This document shows positions 16,110 through 23,700 of a DNA stretch of 64,000 nucleotides, piece by piece. A model generated the notes under the pieces. That model had not been told where the DNA came from. It worked only from the letters and a program-made list of their open reading frames with translations, and searched no databases. The stretch is taken from positions 62,001-126,000 of the forward strand of contig JANSYQ010000005.1 of assembly GCA_024742305.1 (NCBI GenBank), in the 5' to 3' direction. This stretch comes from a bacterium (GTDB lineage Bacteria; Bacteroidota; Bacteroidia; Flavobacteriales_D; Crocinitomicaceae). The position numbers and the translations under genes were made by a program. The stretch's first letter is position 1; each line of letters opens with the position of its first letter.

Positions 16110-17948
16110 TTATTTCAAGACAATACGCTTAGAGTACGTTCCTTTGGAGTTGGAGACCTTAATCACGTATGTCCCTGAAGCGTTATTCGACAGGTCAATT
16201 GATTGTGTACCACTCAATTCGGTTTCAAGGATTTTTCGTCCTTGAATGTTGGTAACGATTACCCTACTCGATTCGTTCTCCTCCGTTTCAATGGTAATGA
16301 CTCCGTTAGTTGGATTTGGATGCACAGAGAAATTATTCACGGAGTTTTCTTCGACGCTCAGAATTTGGTTAAAATTAGCTCGTACAAATGGAGCAAATCC
16401 CCAATTGGTATAATAGTTAATTGCGCCTCCCTGACCATACGGTCCAAATCCAACGGTTGCGTAGTCATCATCTTCTGTGGAGTTTTCGGAGCCTCCTAGC
16501 ATGAATCCTTGGCCGACGGTTGCATCGAGCTTGTAAATTTCAATGATGTAACCCGATCCCGCTACCAACATGGCTGGCTGCGCAAATGTCAACGTTCTGA
16601 CACCGGTACCAATGTCTTGCGCGTATACCGTGAACACTTGCTCTCTAACCAGTTGCAAGTTCCCTTGAATTCCACCGATTTGATCGAAACGTAAAATTCG
16701 AGCGATTACCTCCAAGCCTGGACTCGTTCCTACGGCAAAATTGACATCTACCCCAAAAATTTCTTGGTCCGCTTCAGGAACGTAAATACACCCCCAACCG
16801 TGTGGCCCATTCGCAAGGTTAACAATGGAGGAGTCGGTAGAAGTAGGATTCCAGCCGAATATCGCTGCACTGCCATAATCGTGAGCCATAACGTTATCGT
16901 TCACATGCAAAGGCGCAGCTGAAATGGAGTTGTCCGATGTATCCTGATCAAATGGAACGGAGAAGCTGACATTGTATTCACCGATATCATCCGGGATATA
17001 GCCCGAATTGAACCAAATGGTGTCTTTGGTCGCGTAAGGAACCGAAACGGGTTGGGTAGATTGATTCACTACCGAGCCATCTTTTGTGATTGTTGCCGTA
17101 ACTACCAAAGATTGCGTCAAAGCACCTTCATTGGATATCACCACACATGGAATTATTTCTCGAGCTTGCGATAACGGTACCATTGAATATTCGTAATCAT
17201 CGGTAATGTTTGCATGCCACGCATTGGTTAAAGCCACATCGTTGTTTGGTAATTCGGCAACCACAACATCGTCTACGATCCAACCGTAATCCCAGCCCTC
17301 GCCCGCCGTATTATCTGTTCCTCCATCAGAAATGGCGTTGGAGAGATATAAAAAGCGAATCATTACCTCTTGTGCAGAACCGGCAGTAGCCGTAATATCA
17401 ACCGTTACTTCTTGTGGATTAGGAGTCTCATCGTTATTCTCCATGGATGCATTTACTTCGTAATCTACCCATGTTTGACCGCCGTTGTTAGATACTTGAA
17501 TGAAGGTTCTGCCTGTCCATTTATTGAAAAATTGCTGAAAAGTAACAGCAACTGTGGAGAAATTCGAACAACTGAATGGTACCGACTGAATCCATGCATT
17601 ATTGGCGATTTGGTTGGCCGCTTGGGCATAGCTGTCAGAATTGAACGATGCTGCATTTCCTCCAGAGTTGGAAGCCAACTGAGCATTACCGGACCACCAA
17701 AAAGACGGTTCGTAGGAAATTTGCCAATCGGCGCTGTTTCCAGCCGAATTCCCGATGAGCCAATCTTGCGTGTTAGAGAAGGTACTCGACCAAATGACGG
17801 ATTTGTTTTGAACGGACGAATGCACTACCTCGGGCTTCTTTAGAGAAACGCGCGGATTCGGTGTTTTTCCTCTATGCGTAGCCTCCCTCTGCGCAAAACT
17901 TGCACTTGAGATCACTACCACGAAAAGTGAAAGAAGAAATTTATTCAT
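16110..17948 (-). CDS. secreted T9SS-sorted protein with choice-of-anchor/adhesion-like domains
   Basis: A 612-residue exported protein. It has a signal peptide (MNKFLLSLFVVVISSASFAQ) and an N-terminal jelly-roll-like region of about residues 45-230 (FSNTQDWLIGNSAGNSADWQ to GWDYGWIVDDVVVAE) of the MAM/choice-of-anchor J kind. A CARDB/Ig-like middle part follows (VVISNEGALTQSLVVTATIT), then another beta-rich region. The C-terminal type A T9SS sorting domain is about 75 residues and contains HPNPTNGVITIE, GTYVIKVS and the final KRIVLK. The T9SS should move it across the outer membrane and anchor or release it at the surface. No enzymatic motif was seen. Confidence 0.85.
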   Translation of the reverse strand: MNKFLLSLFVVVISSASFAQREATHRGKTPNPRVSLKKPEVVHSSVQNKSVIWSSTFSNTQDWLIGNSAGNSADWQISYEPSFWWSGNAQLASNSGGNAASFNSDSYAQAANQIANNAWIQSVPFSCSNFSTVAVTFQQFFNKWTGRTFIQVSNNGGQTWVDYEVNASMENNDETPNPQEVTVDITATAGSAQEVMIRFLYLSNAISDGGTDNTAGEGWDYGWIVDDVVVAELPNNDVALTNAWHANITDDYEYSMVPLSQAREIIPCVVISNEGALTQSLVVTATITKDGSVVNQSTQPVSVPYATKDTIWFNSGYIPDDIGEYNVSFSVPFDQDTSDNSISAAPLHVNDNVMAHDYGSAAIFGWNPTSTDSSIVNLANGPHGWGCIYVPEADQEIFGVDVNFAVGTSPGLEVIARILRFDQIGGIQGNLQLVREQVFTVYAQDIGTGVRTLTFAQPAMLVAGSGYIIEIYKLDATVGQGFMLGGSENSTEDDDYATVGFGPYGQGGAINYYTNWGFAPFVRANFNQILSVEENSVNNFSVHPNPTNGVITIETEENESSRVIVTNIQGRKILETELSGTQSIDLSNNASGTYVIKVSNSKGTYSKRIVLK

Positions 17949-17970
17949 AGTCCGTTACTAAATGTGGCGG

Positions 17971-17978
17971 CAAAGATA
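17971..17978 (-). promoter_or_regulatory. -7 promoter box of the T9SS protein gene
   Basis: On the minus strand this reads TATCTTTG, matching TAnnTTTG. It ends 22 bases before the ATG at 17948. Confidence 0.45.
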
Positions 17979-18061
17979 GGGCATTTGTGGTATAAATATC
18001 AACCACTGATCCCTTCCTCCGCCTTATTATCAACGAAATCTGTCTAGAAAAGGTTGAAAAA

Positions 18062-19291
18062 TTAGTCAAATGCTTTTGCGCCCACTTTTCTCAGGCTGAG
18101 AATAGCTAGTAGTAACCCCGTCGCGGGAAGTGCACTAATAAAGAAGTACAAACCGAACCCAAAAAGATCGTAGAGAAATGCTGAAACTACTGGAAATAAT
18201 GCCATCGCGAAAGAATTGATCGCCTCACTGATTCCCATGATTTCGCCTTGCTTCTTCGGGTTGGCATGCATCGAAATAAGTGCATTGAACGTGGGAAAAC
18301 AGAGTGACAAGCCCAAATTCATGATGTAGTAAAACGCAATAAACAAGTACAAATTGGACGTCATGGTGATCGCCAACACCCCAACAGTACAAAAGGAGAG
18401 TCCAATTAAAAGCGTGCGAAACTCACCGAATCGTTTTACAAAGATTTTTGATAGAACGGCTTGATTGAAGGATAAGAAAACACCCACTACGAAAAGAAAA
18501 ATTCCCAATTCTTGCGTATTGAACTCGAACAAATCAATTAAGAAAAGGGAAATGGTTCCAATATAAAATGCCATCATGGAGGAAAAAAGCATTTTGATCG
18601 CAAAAATGGACTTAATCACTTCCGATGGATTGGCCTTTTTCACACGTCCGGGAATGTTTAACAATTTTAGAACGGACATTCTTTCTCTTGGAACTCGGTT
18701 TTCTGGCGGATGTGATTCCTTCAACCAAAGAAATATGGTGAGTAGGGCAACAACAGAAACAGCCATCGCGACTAATATTGTCCCGAGATACCCCAGCGAA
18801 GTAGATCCAGCCAAGCCTCCTAAACCCGGACCAATGATCATCCCGATTCCCGCAATTCCGCCCAAATAGCCAAAAATGTATGACTTTTCTTCTCGCGTTG
18901 TGATGTCAGAAATGTACGCATTGGTTACCGATACGTTTCCTCCTGTAATTCCGTCAAAAGCACGAGAAATAGCAATGATAATTAATGGAAGAGCCACTCC
19001 GAAAATGGGAAATTCTGGAAGTGACAGAGCCACAGCAAAAATGATCCAGCTGAGTAAAGTTCCCCCTTGGCTGATCAGTAAAATTCGCTTCCGCCCCATA
19101 CTGTCTGACATTCCACCAAGCATGGGAGCTCCGATAAATTGAAAGGCAGAGTAGAGTGTTAAGAGCAGACCAAACACCCACTTCGGTGCTCCGTAAGTAT
19201 CAACCACAAAAGGTAAAATGGGCATGAGAATACTGAACCCAAGAACATTTACGAAGGTGAGTAAGTATGCTGGTATGAATTTCTTCGCCAT
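18062..19291 (-). CDS. MFS transporter, DHA1/TetA-like drug efflux type
   Basis: A 409-residue major facilitator with 12 predicted membrane segments. The loop 2-3 signature is GGMSDSMGRKRILLISQ (the GxxxDrxGRk motif A) and motif-C-like glycines occur in GGIAGIGMIIGPGLGGLAGS. The composition is closest to TetA-like proton antiporters that expel small amphipathic compounds; the substrate cannot be read from the sequence. Its promoter carries a TAACTTTG -7 box four bases before ATG and a TACCATGGTA palindrome just upstream, shared with the YgiD-like gene at 34968-35843. An HxlR regulator gene lies 1 kb away. Confidence 0.88.
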   Translation of the reverse strand: MAKKFIPAYLLTFVNVLGFSILMPILPFVVDTYGAPKWVFGLLLTLYSAFQFIGAPMLGGMSDSMGRKRILLISQGGTLLSWIIFAVALSLPEFPIFGVALPLIIIAISRAFDGITGGNVSVTNAYISDITTREEKSYIFGYLGGIAGIGMIIGPGLGGLAGSTSLGYLGTILVAMAVSVVALLTIFLWLKESHPPENRVPRERMSVLKLLNIPGRVKKANPSEVIKSIFAIKMLFSSMMAFYIGTISLFLIDLFEFNTQELGIFLFVVGVFLSFNQAVLSKIFVKRFGEFRTLLIGLSFCTVGVLAITMTSNLYLFIAFYYIMNLGLSLCFPTFNALISMHANPKKQGEIMGISEAINSFAMALFPVVSAFLYDLFGFGLYFFISALPATGLLLAILSLRKVGAKAFD

Positions 19292-19295
19292 GGCG

Positions 19296-19303
19296 CAAAG
19301 TTA
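19296..19303 (-). promoter_or_regulatory. -7 promoter box of the MFS gene
   Basis: The minus strand reads TAACTTTG, a perfect TAnnTTTG, followed by CGCC and the ATG at 19291. The 4-base gap predicts a leaderless or nearly leaderless mRNA. Confidence 0.6.
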
Positions 19304-19308
19304 CTCCT

Positions 19309-19326
19309 TTTTATTTACCATGGTAT
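19309..19326. promoter_or_regulatory. candidate operator, palindrome TACCATGGTA, site 1
   Basis: The 18-mer TTTTATTTACCATGGTAT is identical to 35870-35887. Its 10-bp perfect palindrome (19316-19325) lies at the -33 region of the MFS promoter, 12 bases upstream of the -7 box. Only these two ACCATGGT sites were found while reading the window. A local HxlR-type dimer is a plausible binder (inference). Confidence 0.6.
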
Positions 19327-19378
19327 TTATTTTGATGTGATTATTTTTAGGATTGGACAGATTGGATTGCTTGGTTGT

Positions 19379-19453
19379 CTGAATTCATGACTTTTTGATT
19401 GTTTGACTTCTTGATTTTTTTGATTGTTTGACTTTTTGACTGCTTGATTACAA
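19379..19453. repeat. degenerate octamer repeat, locus 4
   Basis: Units are TGAATTCA, TGACTTTT, TGATTGTT, TGACTTCT, TGATTTTTT (9 bp), TGATTGTT, TGACTTTT, TGACTGCT and TGATTACA. It lies in the divergent gap between the MFS and dps genes. A spurious 73-codon minus-strand frame covers it. Confidence 0.75.
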
Positions 19454-19578
19454 GATAGGTTTGACGGGGTGGACTTTTGGTTGAGTTGGTTGTACACGGA
19501 ATCGGATAGGTGTAGTCGTTATATATATTCTCTATATGGATATAAGTGTTATCAATTTTAATTAACACACTTCCTGCG

Positions 19579-19586
19579 TACCTTTA
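19579..19586 (+). promoter_or_regulatory. -7 promoter box of dps
   Basis: TACCTTTA (TAnnTTTG with a final A) ends four bases before the dps ATG, the same spacing as for rluF, the TrmH-type gene, the MFS gene and the kinase gene at 47937. Confidence 0.45.
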
Positions 19587-19590
19587 GAAT

Positions 19591-20097
19591 ATGGAAAAAG
19601 AAACATACAACACAACAGAAGTAAAGCAAACCATGAATGCTATTGGTTTGGAAACAGATAAAAGTGCAGAACTGATTTTTGGACTCAACGAGTTACTAGC
19701 AAATTATCAAGTCTTCTACATGAACGTTCGTGGCTTTCATTGGAATATTCAAGGAGACAAATTCTTTGAGCTTCACGTGAAGTTTGAGGAATTGTATAAC
19801 GACCTAGAGCAAAAAATTGATGAGGTTGCGGAACGTATTCTCATGTTAGGAGGAGCTCCCTTGCATACCTTCCAAGACTATTCGCAACTGTCAGAAGTTA
19901 AATCTTTGAAAGAAGTCTCGGATGCTAACGGTACCGTGAAGGGTGTACTTAATGGCTTACAAACCATTTTAGTTAAACAACGTGAAATTCTCGAATTGAG
20001 CGGAAACGCAGACGATGAGGGTACCAATGCATTGATGAGCGATTACATTCGTGAGCAGGAGAAACTAGTTTGGATGTACTCGGCTTATTTGAAATAA
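19591..20097 (+). CDS. dps: Dps-family ferritin-like DNA-protection protein
   Basis: A 168-residue Dps mini-ferritin. Dps forms 12-subunit shells that oxidise and store iron and shield DNA from peroxide. Ferroxidase ligands at the dimer interface are visible in the first helix (RGFHWNIQGDKFFELHVKFE: His, the second His and Asp, Glu) and the second (DEVAERILMLGG). The C-terminal helix is WMYSAYLK, without a long basic tail, so DNA binding through a tail is unlikely. The start is the ATG following the TACCTTTA box; the next ATG would remove the first helix extension. It ends in a strong terminator. Confidence 0.93.
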   Translation: MEKETYNTTEVKQTMNAIGLETDKSAELIFGLNELLANYQVFYMNVRGFHWNIQGDKFFELHVKFEELYNDLEQKIDEVAERILMLGGAPLHTFQDYSQLSEVKSLKEVSDANGTVKGVLNGLQTILVKQREILELSGNADDEGTNALMSDYIREQEKLVWMYSAYLK

Positions 20098-20158
20098 GAG
20101 AAATGACACCTATTCCTCGCAGAGTAGATTGAGTTTGAGCGTTTGTGCGAGGAAAATC

Positions 20159-20193
20159 AGAGGACGGGAATGAAAATTCTTCGTCCTCTTTTT
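20159..20193 (+). terminator. intrinsic terminator of dps
   Basis: AGAGGACG (20159-20166) pairs with CGTCCTCT (20182-20189), with additional AAT/ATT pairing inside, followed by a T run. It lies about 60 bp past the dps stop. Confidence 0.8.
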
Positions 20194-20258
20194 GTTTCCG
20201 TCCTTGTTTTTGCACCTAGGATCGAAAAAAAGACTAATATCGTATAAATGCACTTTCC

Positions 20259-20579
20259 ATGAAATCAGCGGTTAACTCCAAAATACAATGTCCCGTTACT
20301 TACACTATGAGCGTAATTGGTGGAAAATGGAAACCGATTATCTTGTATTTGATCTCACAGAATGTCAATCGTTTTGGGGTTTTACAGCGAAATATTAATG
20401 GATTGAGCAAGCAGATGCTCACAAAACAGCTCCGTGAACTAGAGGCTGATAGTATTCTCGAACGCGTTATTTATCCTGAAATTCCACCTAGAGTGGAGTA
20501 TTTCATTACGCCCAAGGGTGAATCCTTATTTCCGATAATTCAGTCGATGAAAGAATGGGGGCGCACTTATGTGGATTAA
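20259..20579 (+). CDS. HxlR (DUF24) family transcriptional regulator
   Basis: A 106-residue winged-helix regulator. The HxlR core is clear: CPVTYTMSVIGGKWKPIILY, then GLSKQMLTKQLRELEADSIL (recognition helix and wing approach) and VEYFITPKGESLFPII. Cys11 sits at the N-terminal position that senses electrophiles, quinones or disulfide stress in the YodB, CatR and HypR members of this family (established for those proteins). The likely targets are promoters with TACCATGGTA, found upstream of the MFS efflux gene 1 kb away and of the YgiD-like dioxygenase; this is inference. Its own promoter does not show the palindrome. Confidence 0.88.
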   Translation: MKSAVNSKIQCPVTYTMSVIGGKWKPIILYLISQNVNRFGVLQRNINGLSKQMLTKQLRELEADSILERVIYPEIPPRVEYFITPKGESLFPIIQSMKEWGRTYVD

Positions 20580-20667
20580 CCGATTAGCGAATTCATCTAC
20601 TCTCCATCAAATGCTATTACAATAATCTTCTCAACGAGGCGTTCCAATAGTATTAACTTTCCTAGAA

Positions 20668-20784
20668 ATGACAACTAAACAAAAACGCCTTCTGTGGTTA
20701 CTTTCCGGTGCGTTTCTTACCATCATTTTGCTCTGGATGGAAATGGCTGTAGGAATTTTTGGCTCCCCAATTGCTGGGAGTTAA
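20668..20784 (+). CDS. 38-residue single-pass membrane protein
   Basis: A short frame of 39 codons, ATG to TAA: MTTKQKRLLWLLSGAFLTII, then a conserved-looking tail ending AVGIFGSPIAGS. A basic N-terminus followed by a 16-residue hydrophobic stretch predicts a single membrane span. It converges on the MscS gene, with the stops overlapping by 4 bp (20781-20784), which argues that both ends are real. I do not recognise a named family. The start is preceded by CTAGAA rather than a ribosome-binding site, as usual in this genome. Confidence 0.5.
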   Translation: MTTKQKRLLWLLSGAFLTIILLWMEMAVGIFGSPIAGS

Positions 20785-21644
20785 CTCCCCTTCCTTGAAC
20801 TGTCGAGACTCACAGAACTTTCTTTTAAAATCATATTTCTGTAAGGGAACGGAATTTCAATACCTTCTTTCTCAAAGCGCTTTTTAATGGCGATGTTGAT
20901 ATCACTGTGCATTCGGAGTGCTTGTAGCGGATTGTCTGTCCATGCGTATGCACGTAGATTGACGGAGTACTCACCAAAGCTCAATACAACAACCTCAACA
21001 ATGGGGTCTTTAGCAGCCATTTCTTCCTCCGTTCTGTTGTCTAAAATTCGTGGATGTTTCTCCGCTTCCTCTTGAATGAGACGCATGGCTAACTCGACAT
21101 CACTACTGTATCCAATTCCTACTTCGATATAACGACATACTTTGGGTTCTTGAATGCTATCGTTGATAATGACATCGGAACTCACTCTAGAATTTGGAAT
21201 GATTAAACGTTTGTTTTCAAAATTTACGATTACCGTATGCCGAAGTGTGATATCTTCCACCAATCCATAACTTTGTTCGCCCACTTTGATCATGTCCCCT
21301 ACTCGAAAGGGTCTGAAAATCACGATGAAAATTCCACTAACGATATTAGAAAACGCTTCTTGCGCCGCAAATCCAATCGCAGCTAAGAGAATACCCGCCC
21401 CCGCAAAGATGGTTACCGCGATAGATTTGAGATCGGGAATTTGAAATACGATCAATCCCGTGGCGATGAGCCAAATGATAAAGGAGGCGGCGTTTTTAAT
21501 AAACTTGACCCGAGTAACATCTGTTTTGATCTTGCTGTCTTCGCTCAATAACGATTTTGCAATCAGCCATCGAATTACACGAGACAGTACAAGGCTTCCT
21601 ATTAAAATTCCGCCAATGATGAGATACAAGTGCCAATTTTCCAT
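20781..21644 (-). CDS. MscS-family small-conductance mechanosensitive channel
   Basis: A membrane channel of the MscS family that opens under hypo-osmotic stress. N-terminal membrane segments are followed by the pore helix TM3 region (GAGILLAAIGFAAQEAFSNI with the Gly/Ala packing pattern). The beta domain follows (RPFRVGDMIKVGEQSYGLVE, with RLIIPNSRVSSDVI) and then the cytoplasmic cage ending at EIPFPYRNMIL. I choose the ATG at 21644 (287 residues, MENWHLYLIIGG), since the upstream in-frame start at 21668 adds eight residues of no family character. A second MscS-type gene is at 28680-29600. Confidence 0.9.
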   Translation of the reverse strand: MENWHLYLIIGGILIGSLVLSRVIRWLIAKSLLSEDSKIKTDVTRVKFIKNAASFIIWLIATGLIVFQIPDLKSIAVTIFAGAGILLAAIGFAAQEAFSNIVSGIFIVIFRPFRVGDMIKVGEQSYGLVEDITLRHTVIVNFENKRLIIPNSRVSSDVIINDSIQEPKVCRYIEVGIGYSSDVELAMRLIQEEAEKHPRILDNRTEEEMAAKDPIVEVVVLSFGEYSVNLRAYAWTDNPLQALRMHSDINIAIKKRFEKEGIEIPFPYRNMILKESSVSLDSSRKGS

Positions 21645-21687
21645 GTTGATTCGAAAGATAAAAAACATTAATGTAAAAGCCCTCTTG

Positions 21688-21869
21688 CGGGTAATTACCT
21701 AGATTTTGGCAAGAAGCCCACAATTGTGAGTCTACCACAAAGGCACGGAGAATAGTTTAATACCTAGGTCTAGAAAGAACACTGAGCATTATGACGAAGT
21801 CATAATAAAGTGTGCCTCTAACAAGCAACTTTTATCCACTTTCCTTAGTGCTCTCCGTGCCTTTGTGGT
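21688..21869 (-). repeat. dispersed palindromic mosaic repeat, copy C (most symmetrical)
   Basis: In inverted orientation relative to copies A and B. A 136-bp core (21734-21869) is bounded by perfect 17-bp inverted repeats, ACCACAAAGGCACGGAG and its complement CTCCGTGCCTTTGTGGT. The core contains the perfect palindrome ATTATGACgaaGTCATAAT (21788-21806) and the GGCACACT block. A flank at 21688-21719 reads, on the minus strand, GGGCTTCTTG, CCAAAATCTAGGTAATTACC. It has no coding capacity, so it is MITE- or REP-like. Confidence 0.8.
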
Positions 21870-21958
21870 TTTTTACTTTAATTATGGCTAGTTTGCTGAA
21901 AAAATTGACGACTATTCACTTAAACAAGATAACTTAAGTAAAGAAACGATTATACAGC

Positions 21959-22933
21959 CTAAGCTTCTTCCAACAAAAATTGAAATATCAATGGCGCCAC
22001 AATTGTTGCATCGGATTCAATAATGAATTTCGGGGTCGTGATATCCAATTTTCCCCACGTTATCTTCTCGTTCGGGACAGCGCCTGAGTACGATCCGTAA
22101 CTTGTGGTTGAATCAGAAATTTGACAGAAGTAACTCCAAAACGGCGTATCGGTTCGCTCCATATCTTGGTACAGCATCGGTACAACACAAATTGGGAAGT
22201 CTCCGGCTATTCCTCCGCCAATTTGGAAAAAGCCAATGCCTTCCGTTCCGGCGTTTTCGGTATAATAATCTGCGAGCCACATCATGTACTCAATTCCCGA
22301 TTTCATGGTGCTTGGCTTCAACTCTCCCTTCAAACAGTAGGAGGCGAAAATATTCCCAAGAGTGGAGTCTTCCCATCCTGGAACGATAATCGGCAAGTTC
22401 TTTTCTGCAGCAGCCAACATCCAAGAATTTTTCGGGTCAATTTCGTAGTACTGCTCTAAAATTCCTGAGAGCAATAATTCGAATAAAAATTCATGCGGAA
22501 AGAATCGTCTCCCTTCATTTTCTGCCTTTTTCCAAATTTCGAAAATGTGTTTTTGTAATCGTCGAAATGCCTCTTCCTCAGGAATACACGTGTCTGTAAC
22601 TCGGTTAAGTCCACGTTCTAAAAGATCCCATTCTTGTTGTGGAGTGAGGTCTCGATATTCAGGCACGCGTTCGTAACTGTTGTGCGCCACAAGGTTCATG
22701 ATGTCTTCCTCTAAGTTGGCACCTGTACAGGAAATAAGGTGGACCTTATCCTGACGAATCATTTCGGCAAGAGAAATGCCCAGTTCTGCTGTAGACATCG
22801 CTCCAGCGAGAGAAATCAACATCTTCTTTCCGCTTTTAATATGCGCTTCATACGCTTCTGCGGCATCTACCAACGACGCGGCATTAAAATGTTTGTAATG
22901 TTGTTTGACAAAATTTCTGATTGGTTGTTTCAT
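21959..22933 (-). CDS. deoxyhypusine-synthase-family protein (probable polyamine-synthesis enzyme)
   Basis: A 324-residue member of the deoxyhypusine synthase family. It has the NAD-dependent fold, with SLAGAMSTAELGISLAEMIR near the N-terminus, FFQIGGGIAGDFPICVVPML, and the active-site lysine in EKITWGKLD (Lys295), matching the WGK lysine of eukaryotic DHS. Bacteria lack the eIF5A substrate. It is the last gene of a run with arginine decarboxylase and agmatinase, which make putrescine, so aminobutyl transfer between polyamines (homospermidine-type synthesis) is the likely reaction. This is inference; plant homospermidine synthase evolved from DHS. It lies 2 bp from the DUF155 gene. Confidence 0.85.
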   Translation of the reverse strand: MKQPIRNFVKQHYKHFNAASLVDAAEAYEAHIKSGKKMLISLAGAMSTAELGISLAEMIRQDKVHLISCTGANLEEDIMNLVAHNSYERVPEYRDLTPQQEWDLLERGLNRVTDTCIPEEEAFRRLQKHIFEIWKKAENEGRRFFPHEFLFELLLSGILEQYYEIDPKNSWMLAAAEKNLPIIVPGWEDSTLGNIFASYCLKGELKPSTMKSGIEYMMWLADYYTENAGTEGIGFFQIGGGIAGDFPICVVPMLYQDMERTDTPFWSYFCQISDSTTSYGSYSGAVPNEKITWGKLDITTPKFIIESDATIVAPLIFQFLLEEA

Positions 22934-22935
22934 TT

Positions 22936-23700
22936 TTAGTCGATAAATATTTGAACTACTTCAAAAAGGATTAATATGATAATGATCCACTCTAGGAGGG
23001 AACTGTGTTTGTGTTGTAAAACGTCTTTGTAGAACTCGTGATTCTCTCGGACAACACTGAGGCTGGCTTGCATAGCTCGATAGCGATTTTCGAAATCCAA
23101 TTCATTCGATAAAAGTGTATCTAGCTCTGTCAAACGCGCTTCTTTCCACGCAAGCGGCGGTGCTTCAAAAATATACAAGTTATCTGCGATTCTGTTACGC
23201 AAGCTCATGGTTTGACCAATGAATTTGGAGAGTTTTCGACGTGTCATTTTCACTTCGCCGGTTACTTCTAAATGCGTTGACAATTCGCGCGATTTCTCCA
23301 AGAGTTCATCCGTAATGACTTGATAATGTGTCAAGGCTGCAGACTGCGCTAGATTCAAGGCAATAATGTGAATCAAATCCACACTGAGCTCAGGAATGGT
23401 TGCTGTGTCAAAATCTACCGCTAACGCTTCATTTTCTCTCACTAAAATTGTGAAGGAGTCGTAACCGATCCAGTCATCGTTGCCATTGCTCAACTCATCA
23501 GTAATGGAATCCTTGATTTCTGTTGGAACGTTCACAAACGTGAGGCACCCGAAGTTTTTCACGTACACAAATGAATTTTCAGACAGTTGGTACAGCAAGA
23601 ACGTGCTATCCGATTTGATCGGTTTTTCTTCAAAAAGTGCACGCACTTCCTTCAGCTGCAAACGTCTACCAAGGTGGTAGGTATAAACTTTTAAATCCAC
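22936..23700 (-). CDS. DUF155 / RMD1-YagE family membrane-anchored protein
   Basis: A 254-residue protein of the DUF155 family (yeast RMD1/RMD8, bacterial YagE-like). Visible features are the N-terminal beta-rich domain (FVYVKNFGCLTFVNVP), the long helical segment with MTRRKLSKFIGQTMSLRNRI, and a single C-terminal membrane span (residues about 236-253, WIIIILILFEVVQIFI). The molecular function of the family is unsettled. It overlaps the agmatinase gene by 10 bp and precedes the DHS-like gene by 2 bp, so it is firmly inside the polyamine operon. That may hint at a membrane or regulatory role in polyamine metabolism (inference). Confidence 0.8.
   Translation of the reverse strand: MDLKVYTYHLGRRLQLKEVRALFEEKPIKSDSTFLLYQLSENSFVYVKNFGCLTFVNVPTEIKDSITDELSNGNDDWIGYDSFTILVRENEALAVDFDTATIPELSVDLIHIIALNLAQSAALTHYQVITDELLEKSRELSTHLEVTGEVKMTRRKLSKFIGQTMSLRNRIADNLYIFEAPPLAWKEARLTELDTLLSNELDFENRYRAMQASLSVVRENHEFYKDVLQHKHSSLLEWIIIILILFEVVQIFID

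Noticed and set aside
17370-17843. plus-strand 157-codon frame opposite the T9SS protein gene
   Set aside because: It lies wholly inside a well-supported secreted protein gene in antisense; the composition (scattered Cys, Arg) is typical of a shadow frame.
19347-19568. minus-strand 73-codon frame between the MFS and dps genes
   Set aside because: It is produced by the octamer repeat (Lys/Asn/Gln/Ser-rich text) and has no promoter, domain or homology signal.
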